Shown here in pieces: positions 22,075 to 33,867 of a DNA stretch of 64,000 nucleotides (positions are counted from its first letter, which is position 1; every line of letters starts with the position of its first letter). Under the pieces are notes generated by a model. It worked only from the letters and a program-made list of their open reading frames with translations. It had not been told where the DNA came from and did not search any database. The stretch covers positions 1 through 64,000 of the forward strand of contig JASAON010001602.1 in NCBI GenBank assembly GCA_030849065.1, given 5' to 3'. The DNA comes from Jaenimonas drosophilae. Taxonomy: Eukaryota > Euglenozoa > Kinetoplastea > Trypanosomatida > Trypanosomatidae. A program made the translations under genes and the position numbers.

Positions 22075-22761
22075 ATGAGCCGCAGTGATGCATTCGGCGG
22101 AGGAGGTGGTGTGAAGGAGCTGGGCACCGTCACCGCCGGCATGGCTATTCGCAACTTCGATCAAAAAACAAAACCATATACACGCGCCGACCTCATTGAT
22201 TTTCTCATGGATTATGAAAAAAATCTGAATGAGCAGGAACTCCGTCTCGTGGAGAAGGGTATGCTCGCCACCTTCGTTGGCATGCCCCTCTTCTTTGGCC
22301 TTGGCTACCGTCTTAGCGGCCGTCTTGGCTGGGCCCGTGTGGTGCGCGCCATGTCGGGCGGTGTTGGCAGTAGCAACAACAACGCATGGATTCCGCGAGC
22401 TGGACGTGCGTGTTTCGGCTTGACCGCCGCCACGCTTCCCTACATGGCGGTGCAGCAGTGGTTTGTGGCCAAAGTGTTGGATATGGATGAGAAGGATAGC
22501 AACCTCTCCTTCCACGTACGTCGGCTGATGCTCTCGCAACGCTCCAATATGATGTTCAAGCGCACCGCCACACGCGAGGTAACGCAGGAGGAGCAGCAGC
22601 GTCTGTTGCGTGAGGCGGAGGCACATGCCAATGAAAACCGCAGTGGCAAGCGCGTGGAGCAAGGTCTGGGTGCGGGCCCAGTGGATGTAAATCTGCAGCT
22701 GGGCCAACAGGTACTCACACCATTGGCACAGTCAGGATACAAGGCCATGCCCAAGCAGTGA
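22075..22761 (+). CDS. Hypothetical protein with two membrane segments
   Basis: 228 residues, starting at ATG 22075 (the GTG just before it is not expected to be used). I do not recognise the family. Visible layout: a soluble N-terminus with a charged helix (KPYTRADLIDFLMDYEKNL), then two hydrophobic stretches, MLATFVGMPLFFGLGYRL and CFGLTAATLPYMAVQQWFV, separated by a short loop with an Asn run. The C-terminal half is charged and helical (TREVTQEEQQRLLREAEAHA). A small organellar, possibly mitochondrial, membrane protein is a guess based on the two short membrane segments and basic residues. The composition is ordinary and free of long repeats, which supports a real gene. Confidence 0.75.
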   Translation: MSRSDAFGGGGGVKELGTVTAGMAIRNFDQKTKPYTRADLIDFLMDYEKNLNEQELRLVEKGMLATFVGMPLFFGLGYRLSGRLGWARVVRAMSGGVGSSNNNAWIPRAGRACFGLTAATLPYMAVQQWFVAKVLDMDEKDSNLSFHVRRLMLSQRSNMMFKRTATREVTQEEQQRLLREAEAHANENRSGKRVEQGLGAGPVDVNLQLGQQVLTPLAQSGYKAMPKQ

Positions 22762-23160
22762 GCTTGTGTACGTGTGTTTGTGTTTGGTGTTGTGTTGTTG
22801 TTGTTGTTGTGTGCTGCACCACATCACACCGTCATGGAGGGCGTATATCGTCAAGTGAAGGGGAGGTGCCATTCTTGTGTGCTGCTCCCATCTAAAGCAA
22901 AGGCGAGGCCCCACTGTGTTGGGCCTCCATCCACAGAAGAGCTCCTCATCTCAGTACGTACGTGATGCAGTGATGTGCAGCCCTAAAGTACGGAACAAAC
23001 CACACAATGCATCTCTCTTTCTTCGTTCTTCTCGGTGTTGTTAGTATCACAAGGTATATTCGTAAACAAAAAAAGAACATCAACCAGAAGAAGACGAGGG
23101 ATCCTTCTTCATTCTTCTCCCCGTTCATCTCTCTGCCCGTGTGCGTGTGTGTGTGTGGTG
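22762..23160 (+). other. Intergenic region
   Basis: Begins with (GTT)n (22793-22811). It carries the DnaJ splice signal and ends with a (GT)n run (23141-23157) immediately before the DnaJ start codon. No gene seen. Confidence 0.6.
23011..23044 (+). promoter_or_regulatory. Predicted trans-splice acceptor for DnaJ
   Basis: Pyrimidine-rich ATCTCTCTTTCTTCGTTCTT continues to TTGTTAG (AG at 23043-23044). The leader is about 116 nt. Confidence 0.55.
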
Positions 23161-24357
23161 ATGCCCAAGCACGGTTGTTGCCACGCGCAGCTATTGCTGC
23201 TGCTGGTGCTCCTCCTTGCATGCTGCAGCATCTCCGTGGATGCCATCTTTGGATTCGGAGATGGCGGTGGCCGACAACGACGCCAGCGACCACAAAAACC
23301 AAAGTACCCAGACGTGGACTACTATGCGCTGCTGGAGCTCGATGAGCTGCGTGAGGAGGCCACGGAGCGGGATATCAAGCAGAATTATCGGCGTCTTTCG
23401 CGCAAGCTCCATCCCGACGTGGCCAAGACGGCCGCAGAACGTGAGCTGTACAGTGAAGTGAATCGTGCCTACGAGGTGCTCTCCGACAAGCGCAAGCGCA
23501 AGATGTACGATCTGCGTGGTGCCGAAGGTCTTGCGCTGCTCGAGCAGAGTGAGATGGCTGGGGCACACCAACAGCACAACCCGTTGGCGCAGGTCTTTGG
23601 CCTCAGCCCCGACAATGGCCTCAAGGGGCCTCCCGCCAAGACAACGTTGGTTATTGATCTCGCGACGGTTTTCATGGGCGGAACGGAGGTGCTGGAGTTT
23701 GGCAAGCAAAAAATATGTCCGCACTGCAAAGGTGGCGGGGCAGAGAAGCACTCCCCCATGGATACCTGCCACGTGTGCCAGGGCAATGGTGTGGTGCTGC
23801 AACGGATGGAGTTTGGCCCGGGCATGGTTCAAACGGTGCAACAAACCTGCCCACACTGCCATGGAGAAGGTGTAACTCCACGCCACAGCTGCCACGTCTG
23901 CCGTGGCAAGAAGGTTGTGCGCGGACACACCACTCTGCATGTAGAGATTGATCGTGGAGTTCCTGAAGGCCATGAGGTGGTGTTTGAGATGGAGGCGGAG
24001 GAGAGCCCCGACCGTATTCCGGGGGATTTGCATGTGGTGATCCAAACGCGGCCACACCCACGCTTCTCGCGACGGCGCAACGGCGTTGATCTCGAAGCGC
24101 TGATCCAGGTAGGCATGATTGAAGCCCTCACGGGCTTCAATCGTGAGCTGGTACATCTTGACCGACGTGAAAAGGTTGCGGTGCAGCAATCTGCTGGCAC
24201 CATCACACCTTTTGGCACGGTGCTGCTCGTACGTGGGAAGGGTATGCCCCGCCACAACACCCCCTCGGAGCGTGGCGATCTCTACGTGTCTGTGGAGTTC
24301 GAGCTGCCGCGCAAGCTAACCCCTGCCCAACGTGAGGCCGTCGAGAAGTTCCTCTAG
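23161..24357 (+). CDS. Secretory-pathway DnaJ (Hsp40) co-chaperone
   Basis: 398 residues. The N-terminus has a signal peptide (hydrophobic core LLLLLVLLLACC, residues ~11-22), followed by a basic linker, a J domain (~53-118) with HPD at 84-86, and a zinc-binding region with four CxxC motifs: CPHCKGGG (from 186), CHVCQGNG, CPHCHGEG and CHVCRGKK (from 244). The last motif lacks the usual GxG ending. The C-terminal substrate-binding region follows. J proteins stimulate the ATPase of Hsp70; the signal peptide points to BiP in the ER lumen (Scj1/ERdj3 type). No KDEL-like retention signal is present, as in some ERdj3 proteins. The long upstream extension in the same frame has no ATG and was not used. 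Confidence 0.93.
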   Translation: MPKHGCCHAQLLLLLVLLLACCSISVDAIFGFGDGGGRQRRQRPQKPKYPDVDYYALLELDELREEATERDIKQNYRRLSRKLHPDVAKTAAERELYSEVNRAYEVLSDKRKRKMYDLRGAEGLALLEQSEMAGAHQQHNPLAQVFGLSPDNGLKGPPAKTTLVIDLATVFMGGTEVLEFGKQKICPHCKGGGAEKHSPMDTCHVCQGNGVVLQRMEFGPGMVQTVQQTCPHCHGEGVTPRHSCHVCRGKKVVRGHTTLHVEIDRGVPEGHEVVFEMEAEESPDRIPGDLHVVIQTRPHPRFSRRRNGVDLEALIQVGMIEALTGFNRELVHLDRREKVAVQQSAGTITPFGTVLLVRGKGMPRHNTPSERGDLYVSVEFELPRKLTPAQREAVEKFL

Positions 24358-26127
<1,770 letters not shown>

Positions 26128-27276
26128 GAATGAAAAAGAAAAGCAATGAGCTATCACCATGAGAAAAAGAAGAACGGCTGTGGCTCCTTCCGCATATTTC
26201 ATGAAGTCCCCATCCACACACACATGGCAAGATGTTGTGTTGGAGGTTGAGTTGGTATGAGTAGGCCATCTTCATCAATACGATGTTGGTGTGTTCTGCT
26301 CCGTTCCACCTCCTCTCCGTCTACGTGGTGCGCATTGCACTCTGCACTCTTCTTCTTCTTCTATTCATCAGCCAGTTGGTGGTGGGGGATGGTGGGTGAA
26401 ACGTCAGGCGTTGGCGAGCATCAACACGTGATTGATCATATTTCTGCCATCGTAGTTTGTGCGTGTGTGTGTGTGTGTGGAGGGAGTAGTCGTGTTGCAA
26501 CCATCACGCGTGCACACACACCTCCGTCACTCTCTTTCAATGTGTGCTCATTCGGTTATATTGTTTTTGTAGCGCGTGCGTGTCTGCGCCGAAGAGGATG
26601 CCGCGCCTTCTCAATCGCATCATCATCATCATCATCATCATCATCTTGATCCATGACGATGATGATGTTGCGTATGTGGAGATGGCGGCAACTCACATCC
26701 GAGCACAACACGCCTATCGGCCAATGTGTGGGGGGTGACGGGGTGATTCCCTCCGCGCAGGTAGGAACTCCAAAAGACTTGTTATAACTTCGCTGTAGGA
26801 CGAGAGGGGAGGTGCTACTTCTTCTTCTTCTTCGTGTTTGTGTGTTGTTGAGGATGGGATCACTCAATGATTCTTCTTTCACTTTCACTTTCATCTTCGA
26901 TATGTATTTTGCATCTTTTGTTTGTGTGTGCAGGTTTTTTTTTGCTTTTTGTTGTAGGTAGTGTGGATCGCCACGGGTAGTGAGAGACAAGAAAGCTTCC
27001 CTTCGCCAACATCAAATCTGCTGCACGTCACGCCTTCATTTTGCGCTCCAACTACAACATCAGATTGCTGTATTCGAGTACACGTGTTTGTTGTTGTCAC
27101 TGCACCAACCAAAAACAACAACAACAACAACAACTCCTCTGTGAAGAAGCACATACGCGCCCACCCTACGCAGAAACAGCACATTTCGGCACACCTTAGA
27201 CTACTTTCCTAGCTACATCATCCATCCCCCCCACGTCTTCACCTCATTTTGCGCGACGTACCTCTCCCCAACAACA
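26128..27276 (+). other. Intergenic region
   Basis: No supported gene. Holds (GT)n at 26461-26479, (CAT)n at 26620-26645, (TTC)n at 26818-26833, poly-T at 26934-26943 and (CAA)n at 27114-27132. Two acceptors are plausible for the cyclin: AG at 26956-26957 and at 27211-27212. Confidence 0.6.
26926..26957 (+). promoter_or_regulatory. Candidate trans-splice acceptor for the cyclin
   Basis: A poly-T run ending in GCTTTTTGTTGTAG. This would give a 319-nt leader; the alternative AG at 27211-27212 (after CTACTTTCCT) would give 64 nt. Confidence 0.4.
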
Positions 27277-28566
27277 ATGTCAGCCATTCGTGAAGTTTCA
27301 AACATCAACACCGCCACCGCACGTGGTGATGCCAAACAACAACAGCGGCGCACCTCCCAGCGCCCGGCGTTGCGCTCCAGTCGCGAGCCTCTGCGCCCAT
27401 CCACGGGGAGCCACCGCACATACCCGCCCGTTGGCTCACAGAACTCCTCCGCCAGCGAACATGCGCGCCCGAGCTCAGCTTCCGCCGCGATGGGCAGTGT
27501 TGCCCCACCACGTTCGCAGAGCAGCGTTGCCTCTGGCTGGGTGGCACCTCCTCCCCCGTCTAACCACCGCTCCTCCTCGAGTGAGAGCCCCTTGGCTGAC
27601 CGCCCACACGCCGATAATCCAGATTATTGCACCAACATCATCCAAGACATCACCGACATGTTTATTCAACGCGAACGTCAGGCCGTGCACCGCTTCAACG
27701 AGGGCACCGCCGCACATGAATCCAACACCAGTGCTCTATACAGCTACTACGCCTCCCCACACTATCTGCAGTACCAGCCAGAGATTACGGAAAAGATGCG
27801 GCTCATCTTGTTGGATTGGCTCGTGGACGTACATCTCAAGTTCAAGCTCCGCCCAGAAACCATGTATCTCACCGTGAATCTCGTTGACCGCTACCTCTCC
27901 TGCGTCAATACGAAGCACGATCCAACAACCTTTGTGAAGCGTTCGCAGGTTCAGCTGGTTGGCGTGAGTGCCATGCTGTTGGCGGCCAAGTACGAGGAGA
28001 TTTGGCCCCCGGAGGTGCGTGAGTGCGTGCATGTGGCGGCCAACACCTACACCCGCGAGGAGGTTATCACGATGGAGCGCAACATTTGCGTTGCGGTCTC
28101 ATTCCGCCTCACCGTACCAACCGCCTATCCATTTGCGATGCGCTTGTTGAGTGTGTTGGAGGGTGAAGATTTTCTTGGGCGTGGCGGTGATGCCGAGGAG
28201 ATGCAGAAGCGCCACCAGGAGCTCCATCACGTTACCTCCTTCTTCATGGAGCACGCCCTCCTCGACTACAAGGGCCTGCAGTACACCCCATCGCAAATTG
28301 GCTATGCCTCAGTTTATCTCGCACTTCTCACGATGCGCATCAAGTACTTCGTCACCTCACCCGCAGTGGTCTGGAGCCAGCGTCTGCGCCACTACAGCAG
28401 CGCAGAGCTCGCTGACTTCCGTGGATGTGCGGAGGTTATTTTGGATTTTATCGCCTACCTCCGCACCACACGCTTTCACTCCGTCACCCGAAAATACACG
28501 AGCCCACGTTTTGGTGAGGTAACGCTGATGCGCATGCCACTTCCACGTGAGCTCACTGACGCATGA
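27277..28566 (+). CDS. B-type (mitotic) cyclin
   Basis: 429 residues, start ATG 27277. The N-terminal ~115 residues are disordered and contain RPALRSSRE, a match to the destruction-box pattern RxxLxxxxE/N used for APC/C-dependent degradation. The cyclin box begins near 140, with MRLILLDWLVDVHLKF (from 174), the hallmark MRxILxDWLxxVH of B cyclins. KFKLRPETMYLTVNLVDRYL follows, then the Lys-Glu pair in LAAKYEEIWPPEV. The second cyclin fold spans ~270-400. It would activate a CRK/CDK for mitosis. Kinetoplastids have several mitotic cyclins (CYC3, CYC6, CYC8 types), and I cannot say which this is. The stop lies inside a (GAT)n run. Confidence 0.93.
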   Translation: MSAIREVSNINTATARGDAKQQQRRTSQRPALRSSREPLRPSTGSHRTYPPVGSQNSSASEHARPSSASAAMGSVAPPRSQSSVASGWVAPPPPSNHRSSSSESPLADRPHADNPDYCTNIIQDITDMFIQRERQAVHRFNEGTAAHESNTSALYSYYASPHYLQYQPEITEKMRLILLDWLVDVHLKFKLRPETMYLTVNLVDRYLSCVNTKHDPTTFVKRSQVQLVGVSAMLLAAKYEEIWPPEVRECVHVAANTYTREEVITMERNICVAVSFRLTVPTAYPFAMRLLSVLEGEDFLGRGGDAEEMQKRHQELHHVTSFFMEHALLDYKGLQYTPSQIGYASVYLALLTMRIKYFVTSPAVVWSQRLRHYSSAELADFRGCAEVILDFIAYLRTTRFHSVTRKYTSPRFGEVTLMRMPLPRELTDA

Positions 28567-29347
28567 TGATGATGATGATGATGATGAAGAAGAAGCAGTG
28601 ACTGCTTCATGCGCACAGTTTTCTGTGTGTGTGAGTGTGGTAGGAGTACGTCCTCCTCTACACACGTGATCTTCATCGCAAACAACCGTTTGTGATGAGA
28701 TGCCCATCGCGTTCTCTCTCTTTTTTTTTTTTTCGTCACGACGATAGATGTGCTACACGCACACACCAGTGGATGGACGTACAACGTACGTTGCCAACCC
28801 ACTCATCACGCACACATAATTCTTGGCGTAGGGTGGCTCTGATTTTTTTTTTTGTGATGGTTGTTGTTGATTGGGTGCAGAGATGGTTGGAGGAGTACAT
28901 GCAAAAGGTGGTGTGTGTGTACGCGTCGTATGACGGTGCGGAGGCCGTGCCTGCCCGTGCGGCAGACCTCTGCTCGTGGCGAGGATGGCTGTGTGCGTGC
29001 GCATGTGTTGATGGAGTGATGAGTGTTGCACACGAGTGGTGCATCAGCATCTTCATCCTTCACTGCCCACCCGCAGCTGCTCCTCAGCGCGAGGACCTCC
29101 TCCATCTTCTGTTGTTGTTGTTGCTTGCTTGCTTATTGCCACTCTAGATCTTTCCAGTTGCTACTGTGCCTAGATTCACGCAGATACACACGTACGAGAG
29201 AGACGAAGAAGAAGACGAAGGAGGATTCAGGAGTGACACGTGAGAGTGTGTGTTGTTGTTGTGTGTTGTTGTTGTTGTGTGTAGTTCCGTCGGTTCGATG
29301 AAGAAGTTGATACGTGCTTGAGTATACACAGATTCAGCAAGTAGTAG

Positions 29348-29349
<2 letters not shown>

Positions 29350-29388
<39 letters not shown>
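29350..29388 (+). repeat. (CA)n microsatellite
   Basis: About nineteen uninterrupted CA units. Confidence 0.9.
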
Positions 29389-29392
<4 letters not shown>

Positions 29393-29761
29393 GCCCTTTG
29401 TGGTGCAGCAGGCAGACATTGGGCCAACATCATCACGTAGTTACTTCCTAGTTCTCTGCTTCGTCTCTTCTTTTTATTTTTGGTAGTTTTTGTTTTCTTG
29501 CATCATTCACGTTCGTACCGTCTCCAAGAGAGTGATGGAGCCCCGGTCGTTGTGCTTCACGCCATTTCTTGTACCCGCCTGTACTCCACAAAAAAACACA
29601 AAAAAAACACACACACTGCCGACATACACATGCAGCTTCTTCCCGTGCAGGCCCACAACAAAAAAAAGTGGCGCCGGGAGAGAAGAGGCCTCAGAGTTTC
29701 GTGCCATGATGTATATGCCACTACTTGTATTCAGTGTACTTACTTTCTCTTTCATCTCCAC

Positions 29762-29812
29762 TGTTGTTGTTGTTGTTATTGTTGTTGTTGCACGTTGTAC
29801 GTTGGCTCGTAG
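29762..29812 (+). promoter_or_regulatory. Predicted trans-splice acceptor for the small one-TM protein gene
   Basis: A (TTG)n tract (29762-29790) with the first AG at 29811-29812. The leader is 33 nt. Confidence 0.5.
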
Positions 29813-29845
29813 ATAGGTATAGCACTTTAGGCACGCATTGGCATC

Positions 29846-30199
29846 ATGAGTCTGCGCATGCTCTCAGACATGGTACGGCTCCAACGTTGGGAGCGCGCCG
29901 TACTGAAGCGTGGTGACCAGACGGAAGGCATGATCTCACGTACGGTGCGCATGATTCCATGGAGTGGTGTGGCCATGTTCTTCTTCGTCATGATCTTCTT
30001 TGGTGTTGATCTCGGAGCTGGTGTGAAGGAAACAGCACGGCAGATTAAGGATAAGAAGAATGAGGCGGTGGCCAACTTGGAGCTGCAAAAGGTGCAGGCG
30101 CGACGTTGGTCGGTGGATCAGGTGAAGAGCTTCCGCGAGGGCGAGATTCCGAAGCCGAGTTGGTCAGAAGGAGGCCCACGATCTGCACCGAACAGCTAA
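29846..30199 (+). CDS. Small hypothetical protein with one membrane segment
   Basis: 117 residues, family not recognised. An N-terminal basic amphipathic region (LRMLSDMVRLQRWERAVLKR), one hydrophobic segment (SGVAMFFFVMIFFGVDLG, ~40-57), then a charged helix (KETARQIKDKKNEAVANLELQKVQARR) and a Pro/Ser tail. Such a layout is common among small subunits of mitochondrial inner-membrane complexes, but that role is a guess. Supported as real by a clean ATG shortly after a good acceptor, absence of repeat-derived sequence, and balanced composition unlike the surrounding DNA. Confidence 0.72.
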   Translation: MSLRMLSDMVRLQRWERAVLKRGDQTEGMISRTVRMIPWSGVAMFFFVMIFFGVDLGAGVKETARQIKDKKNEAVANLELQKVQARRWSVDQVKSFREGEIPKPSWSEGGPRSAPNS

Positions 30200-30540
30200 G
30201 ATGAACCTGCACACAACATCAACAACAACAAAAGAACGCACACAGGAGCACAGAGGTTGGCTAGTGCGTTCACGCAGCCACGTTTGGCGCTGTAGCAGCG
30301 CGCTCTCACACACAAAAAAACGTCTTCTTTTTTTTTTGGTGTATCGATCACCAAGTTGCCATGATATTTGATGAAGTTGGTGTTGATGCTGAAACTTGTG
30401 TTCGTACTTCATCACTAAATCATTTTTTCTATGTGGTGCTTACGTAGGTGAGCCCTCCTCCCTCCACACACATACACACAGAAACTTAGTTGCACACAGC
30501 ACCCAACTACACAGTGGAGGGCGTGGAGGATTCCTTCATC
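30200..30540 (+). other. Intergenic region
   Basis: (CAA)n shortly after the previous stop, poly-T at 30329-30338, and a candidate acceptor near 30447. The frame of the next gene is open from TTG 30490 but has no ATG before 30541. Confidence 0.6.
30421..30447 (+). promoter_or_regulatory. Candidate trans-splice acceptor for the helical-repeat gene
   Basis: CATTTTTTCT ... TACGTAG with the AG at 30446-30447. The leader is 93 nt. A second AG follows the CA stretch at 30480-30481. Confidence 0.4.
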
Positions 30541-33399
30541 ATGCTCAATCGTGCCATTCGTGATATTCATAACCTCGTTCGCGTACACAAGGTTGTTGGC
30601 GATGTTGGCCTCCGCCAGGTCCTCGAGGATAAGCTGCGACGGCTAAACGTGCGCGCCGCACTCCCTCCAGTGAATGCCACCACTGCCAAGCGAATGGGAA
30701 GTGGAGGTGGTGGGTGGAGCACATCCTCTGCGGCCTCCACCTACACCATCGAACCAAACGCACTGTGCCAATTGCTGGAGTGTCTCGCCTACACACAATT
30801 CACGTCTGAGGAGGTCACCATGGATGCCATCGCCCTCGCACAAAAGAGTATTCCAGAGATGAACGCATCGTTCATTGCCAAAACGGTGGCGGCGTGTTGC
30901 GCGCTCGGCCAGCACGACGCCTCCATCCCCGTGATTCCCATGCTCACCTCCGCCATCCACAACGCCACCGATGGTGTGCCTCCTGCTTCACTGGCTAACA
31001 CCAACAACAACAGTAGTGCCAATGTACGTGATGGAGCAGATCTGGTGCAGCTTATGGAGGCCCTTCACACGGTGGATGTACGCCAGGAGGAGCTTTGGAC
31101 CCTCCTTGCCGAGCACTGCGTGCGTTGTTTGCCCCTCCTCAGCGGGAAGCAGCTTGTGCGTGTGGCGGAGCTCCTCTGCGAGCGCCGCGTTTCACGTGAT
31201 GGCCGCGACTTCTTCGTGGCGGCGGAGCACCACATCGCCAACAAGCCCCCACACTTTCTGAATGCGGATCAACTGCAGCGGCTCACCGCCATCTACAGCA
31301 CTCTGGGCCTTCCTACTGTTGCACTGGCCTCGTCCAGCTCCGGCCAACTTGTGCGCCGCTTTGATCGTGGGCTGACGGCGATGGCACATGGTGGATCATC
31401 ATCATCATCGTCATCGGCGATGGCGGCAGAACAACACACCGGCGACCTCACAGACTTTCTCCGCACGGCGCTCGGTGCCTTCGCGAGCGCCTCGCCCACT
31501 GACCTGCTCGAGCTGCTGCAGGTGTGCGCAACGAAGGAGTTTGCGCATCCATCATTGGTGGAGGCTGCTGCCAAACGTCTGGAGCAGCTCTACTTTGGCC
31601 AAACATCACCATCACCATCATCCACATCCACGGCCGAGGGACGCAAGCCACTTGCTCGTGGCGCGTGGAGCGCGGCGGATATCAACGCCATCTCGCAAAT
31701 CCTCGTACAGCTCATGCGTGGCGAGGATGCAGCCCTCTACATTGAAGCCGCGCCACTGCTGAGTGCGATGCTCAACGCCATGGCGGAGGATGTGTTGCAG
31801 AGCCCTCATCACCACCGCTTGCTCCTCCTTGCGGAGCAGGCCCTTACCTACTTTCCAAAGACTTCGCAGCCTACGCACCTCTACGAGGCCCTTGTGCATC
31901 ACTTGCGCATGGCGAGCGATATGAGCTCCAACGAAGGACCACGACGCTTGCAACGGCTCGTTACGGTGCTCCTCGCACTCCCTTCACAGGGTGGTCATGC
32001 CGTGCTGGAACAACACATGCCTGGGCTGGCCGTTTCAATTGCCCACACCCCACGACGTGTGCAGCTCTCCATGGCCGCGCAGCTCTGCCACCTCCCTGCC
32101 GCACGCACGGAGCTTCTTCCATCGGTCTTTCGCAGCATCGTGGCCAAACGTTTGTGGTTCTCCACCTTGACGCCGATCGAGGCACGCGATCTCATCACCT
32201 CCCTCTCACGTAGCCATGCACGCGACCAGGAGGAGCTGTTGCAGGGCTTGGTGCAGTACCTTCGCAGCCACAAGGCGCAACTTTTGCCCGTTGATATCAC
32301 CCAACACCTCCACGCTCTTGCTCTTCTTGGTGTGCGCGAGGTGGAGTTCTTCACGACCATGGCAGAGTCCTTGCTGAACAGTCTGAGCTCAACGCAACAA
32401 CCCACAACCATTCATGATTTGTGTTTGCTCTTGTACACCTTCACCCTCGTTCTCAATGACGTCATTCGTGTTGTGCAGCAGCTCCTCGCACGTACAAAAG
32501 TTGCTGTGGGCCAGGCCACACCACGGGATGTGGTGTTGCTCCTCTACAGCCTCGCGGCGCTTCGCGTGGTGCGCCACGGTGATGTTTCCCAACCATTTTG
32601 CCAACGTGCGACTAGCATCTTGGCGGAGTTTTCAGCGGAGCAGCTGACGAGCATGTGGAGCTCGCTGCGTGCGCTGGGGATGTGCCCCCAGGAGCTGTGG
32701 CGCTCGACGGAGGTGTGGCTGCGCGCAGATACCAACCGGCGTCTTGTGGGCAGCACCTCCTCTTCACCAACAAATTCACCATCAACCACATGGCCACGAT
32801 TGCGGGATGTGCAGTATGCCTCTCTCGTACACTCCATCTTGGCGGCACGCCATGCGGAGCTTCAACACAATAGCGCTGCAGCTCGACGCCCAGCGGAGGC
32901 TGCAGGTGCTTCGTCGGAACCCATGGAGGAGCAGCTCCTCTTCGTTCTGCCTCACTATCAGCGCATCGTTGTGGGGTTGTTGGCGGCTATGCATCGCGCA
33001 CCGCACAAGGAGTGGAGCCGAAGCGATGGCCTGCTGGTACACGGCATCATCATCACCTTGAGCGGTTTGAAGGCATCTCTCTCCACCACAGAGTGGGCGG
33101 TGCTCTGTGCCACTGCAGAGAAGTGCAGTGAGGTGTTGTGCCCCAGTCTGCGCGCGGATGAAGATTGCCGCGCAGCTGCCGCAGAGGTGCTCAAGTATCT
33201 ACGCGAGCTGCATCCACTCCAAGAAACGCCGGCCTCTTCTTCCACGGCACTGAGCTCGCCAGAAATACAAGCTTGCGTGGTGGCGGCGGAGGAGTGGGGG
33301 AAGAGCCCACCTCGACTGGTGGCCGCCGCCGCCGCTGTGCCTGCCGTTTCGGCAAAGCGGGCACCTTCACGGCGTACGAAGAACAGCAAGAAGCGCTAG
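30541..33399 (+). CDS. Large helical-repeat protein, possibly organellar RNA-binding
   Basis: 952 residues from the first ATG (30541). Almost entirely alpha-helical, with loosely repeated ~35-40-residue units built on the pattern LxxLLxxLaxxxxxxxxxL (for example LCQLLECLAYTQFTSEEV, LVQLMEALHTVDVRQEELWTLL, IHDLCLLLYTFTLVLNDVI, PRDVVLLLYSLAALRVVRHGD). This pattern recalls the octo/heptatricopeptide and FASTK/RAP-type proteins that are abundant in kinetoplastid mitochondria, where they act on mitochondrial RNA. No RAP domain or catalytic motif is evident. The C-terminus is basic (KRAPSRRTKNSKKR). A function in mitochondrial RNA metabolism is inference; other solenoid roles are possible. Confidence 0.75.
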   Translation: MLNRAIRDIHNLVRVHKVVGDVGLRQVLEDKLRRLNVRAALPPVNATTAKRMGSGGGGWSTSSAASTYTIEPNALCQLLECLAYTQFTSEEVTMDAIALAQKSIPEMNASFIAKTVAACCALGQHDASIPVIPMLTSAIHNATDGVPPASLANTNNNSSANVRDGADLVQLMEALHTVDVRQEELWTLLAEHCVRCLPLLSGKQLVRVAELLCERRVSRDGRDFFVAAEHHIANKPPHFLNADQLQRLTAIYSTLGLPTVALASSSSGQLVRRFDRGLTAMAHGGSSSSSSSAMAAEQHTGDLTDFLRTALGAFASASPTDLLELLQVCATKEFAHPSLVEAAAKRLEQLYFGQTSPSPSSTSTAEGRKPLARGAWSAADINAISQILVQLMRGEDAALYIEAAPLLSAMLNAMAEDVLQSPHHHRLLLLAEQALTYFPKTSQPTHLYEALVHHLRMASDMSSNEGPRRLQRLVTVLLALPSQGGHAVLEQHMPGLAVSIAHTPRRVQLSMAAQLCHLPAARTELLPSVFRSIVAKRLWFSTLTPIEARDLITSLSRSHARDQEELLQGLVQYLRSHKAQLLPVDITQHLHALALLGVREVEFFTTMAESLLNSLSSTQQPTTIHDLCLLLYTFTLVLNDVIRVVQQLLARTKVAVGQATPRDVVLLLYSLAALRVVRHGDVSQPFCQRATSILAEFSAEQLTSMWSSLRALGMCPQELWRSTEVWLRADTNRRLVGSTSSSPTNSPSTTWPRLRDVQYASLVHSILAARHAELQHNSAAARRPAEAAGASSEPMEEQLLFVLPHYQRIVVGLLAAMHRAPHKEWSRSDGLLVHGIIITLSGLKASLSTTEWAVLCATAEKCSEVLCPSLRADEDCRAAAAEVLKYLRELHPLQETPASSSTALSSPEIQACVVAAEEWGKSPPRLVAAAAAVPAVSAKRAPSRRTKNSKKR

Positions 33400-33520
33400 A
33401 CGCTTATATGGTTGGCCATGACGTGCTCTGCCAACACACACCCACACACACTTCCTCACAGCCAATGCACATTTTATGCTACGCTTAACGATATGATGTT
33501 TGTGACGTCAAGATGACCCT

Positions 33521-33839
33521 CTCCCACACTGACCTACACTACCTACCACATGTTGTGTTTCAACGTTTCTCCTTCTTCTTCTTCTTTCTTCTTCTTTTTC
33601 TTTGTTCTTCGTTGTGATGGCCACAGGGAGACAAACATAGCCGTTGGCCATCTCCCCTCTGCCTACCTCACTCTCTCTCTCTCTCCCACACTGACCTGCA
33701 CTACCTACCACGTGTTGTGTTGCAACGTTTCTTCTACTTCTTTCTTCTTCTTCTTTTTCTTTGTTCTTCGTTGTGATGGCCACAGGGACACAAACATAAC
33801 CGTTGGCCATCTCCCCTCTGCCTACCTCACTCTCTCTCT
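33521..33839 (+). repeat. Two tandem ~160-bp units containing a splice signal
   Basis: Unit 1 (33521-33682) and unit 2 (33683-33839) are near-identical. They share CTCCCACACTGACCT, a long TTC-rich pyrimidine tract, the AG in GGCCACAGGGA (33625-33626 and 33784-33785), and CGTTGGCCATCTCCCCTCTG. A third unit begins at 33840 and then diverges. Confidence 0.9.
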
Positions 33840-33867
33840 CTCCCACACCCCCCCACACACACCACAG
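33828..33867 (+). promoter_or_regulatory. Predicted trans-splice acceptor for cyclase-like gene 1
   Basis: (CT)n then a C/CA-rich AG-free stretch, with the first AG at 33866-33867. The leader is 121 nt. The two upstream repeat units offer alternative acceptors. Confidence 0.5.

Larger units (their letters stand above)
28567..29845 (+). other. Intergenic region
   Basis: Opens with (GAT)n (28563-28587). Also contains poly-T (28724-28733, 28841-28851), (TTG)n at 29109-29121 and 29253-29279, and a long (CA)n at 29350-29388. Ends with (GTT)n and the acceptor for the next gene. No gene seen. Confidence 0.6.

Noticed and set aside
23191..24255. 354-residue minus-strand open frame
   Set aside because: Antisense shadow of the DnaJ gene, whose domains are unambiguous.
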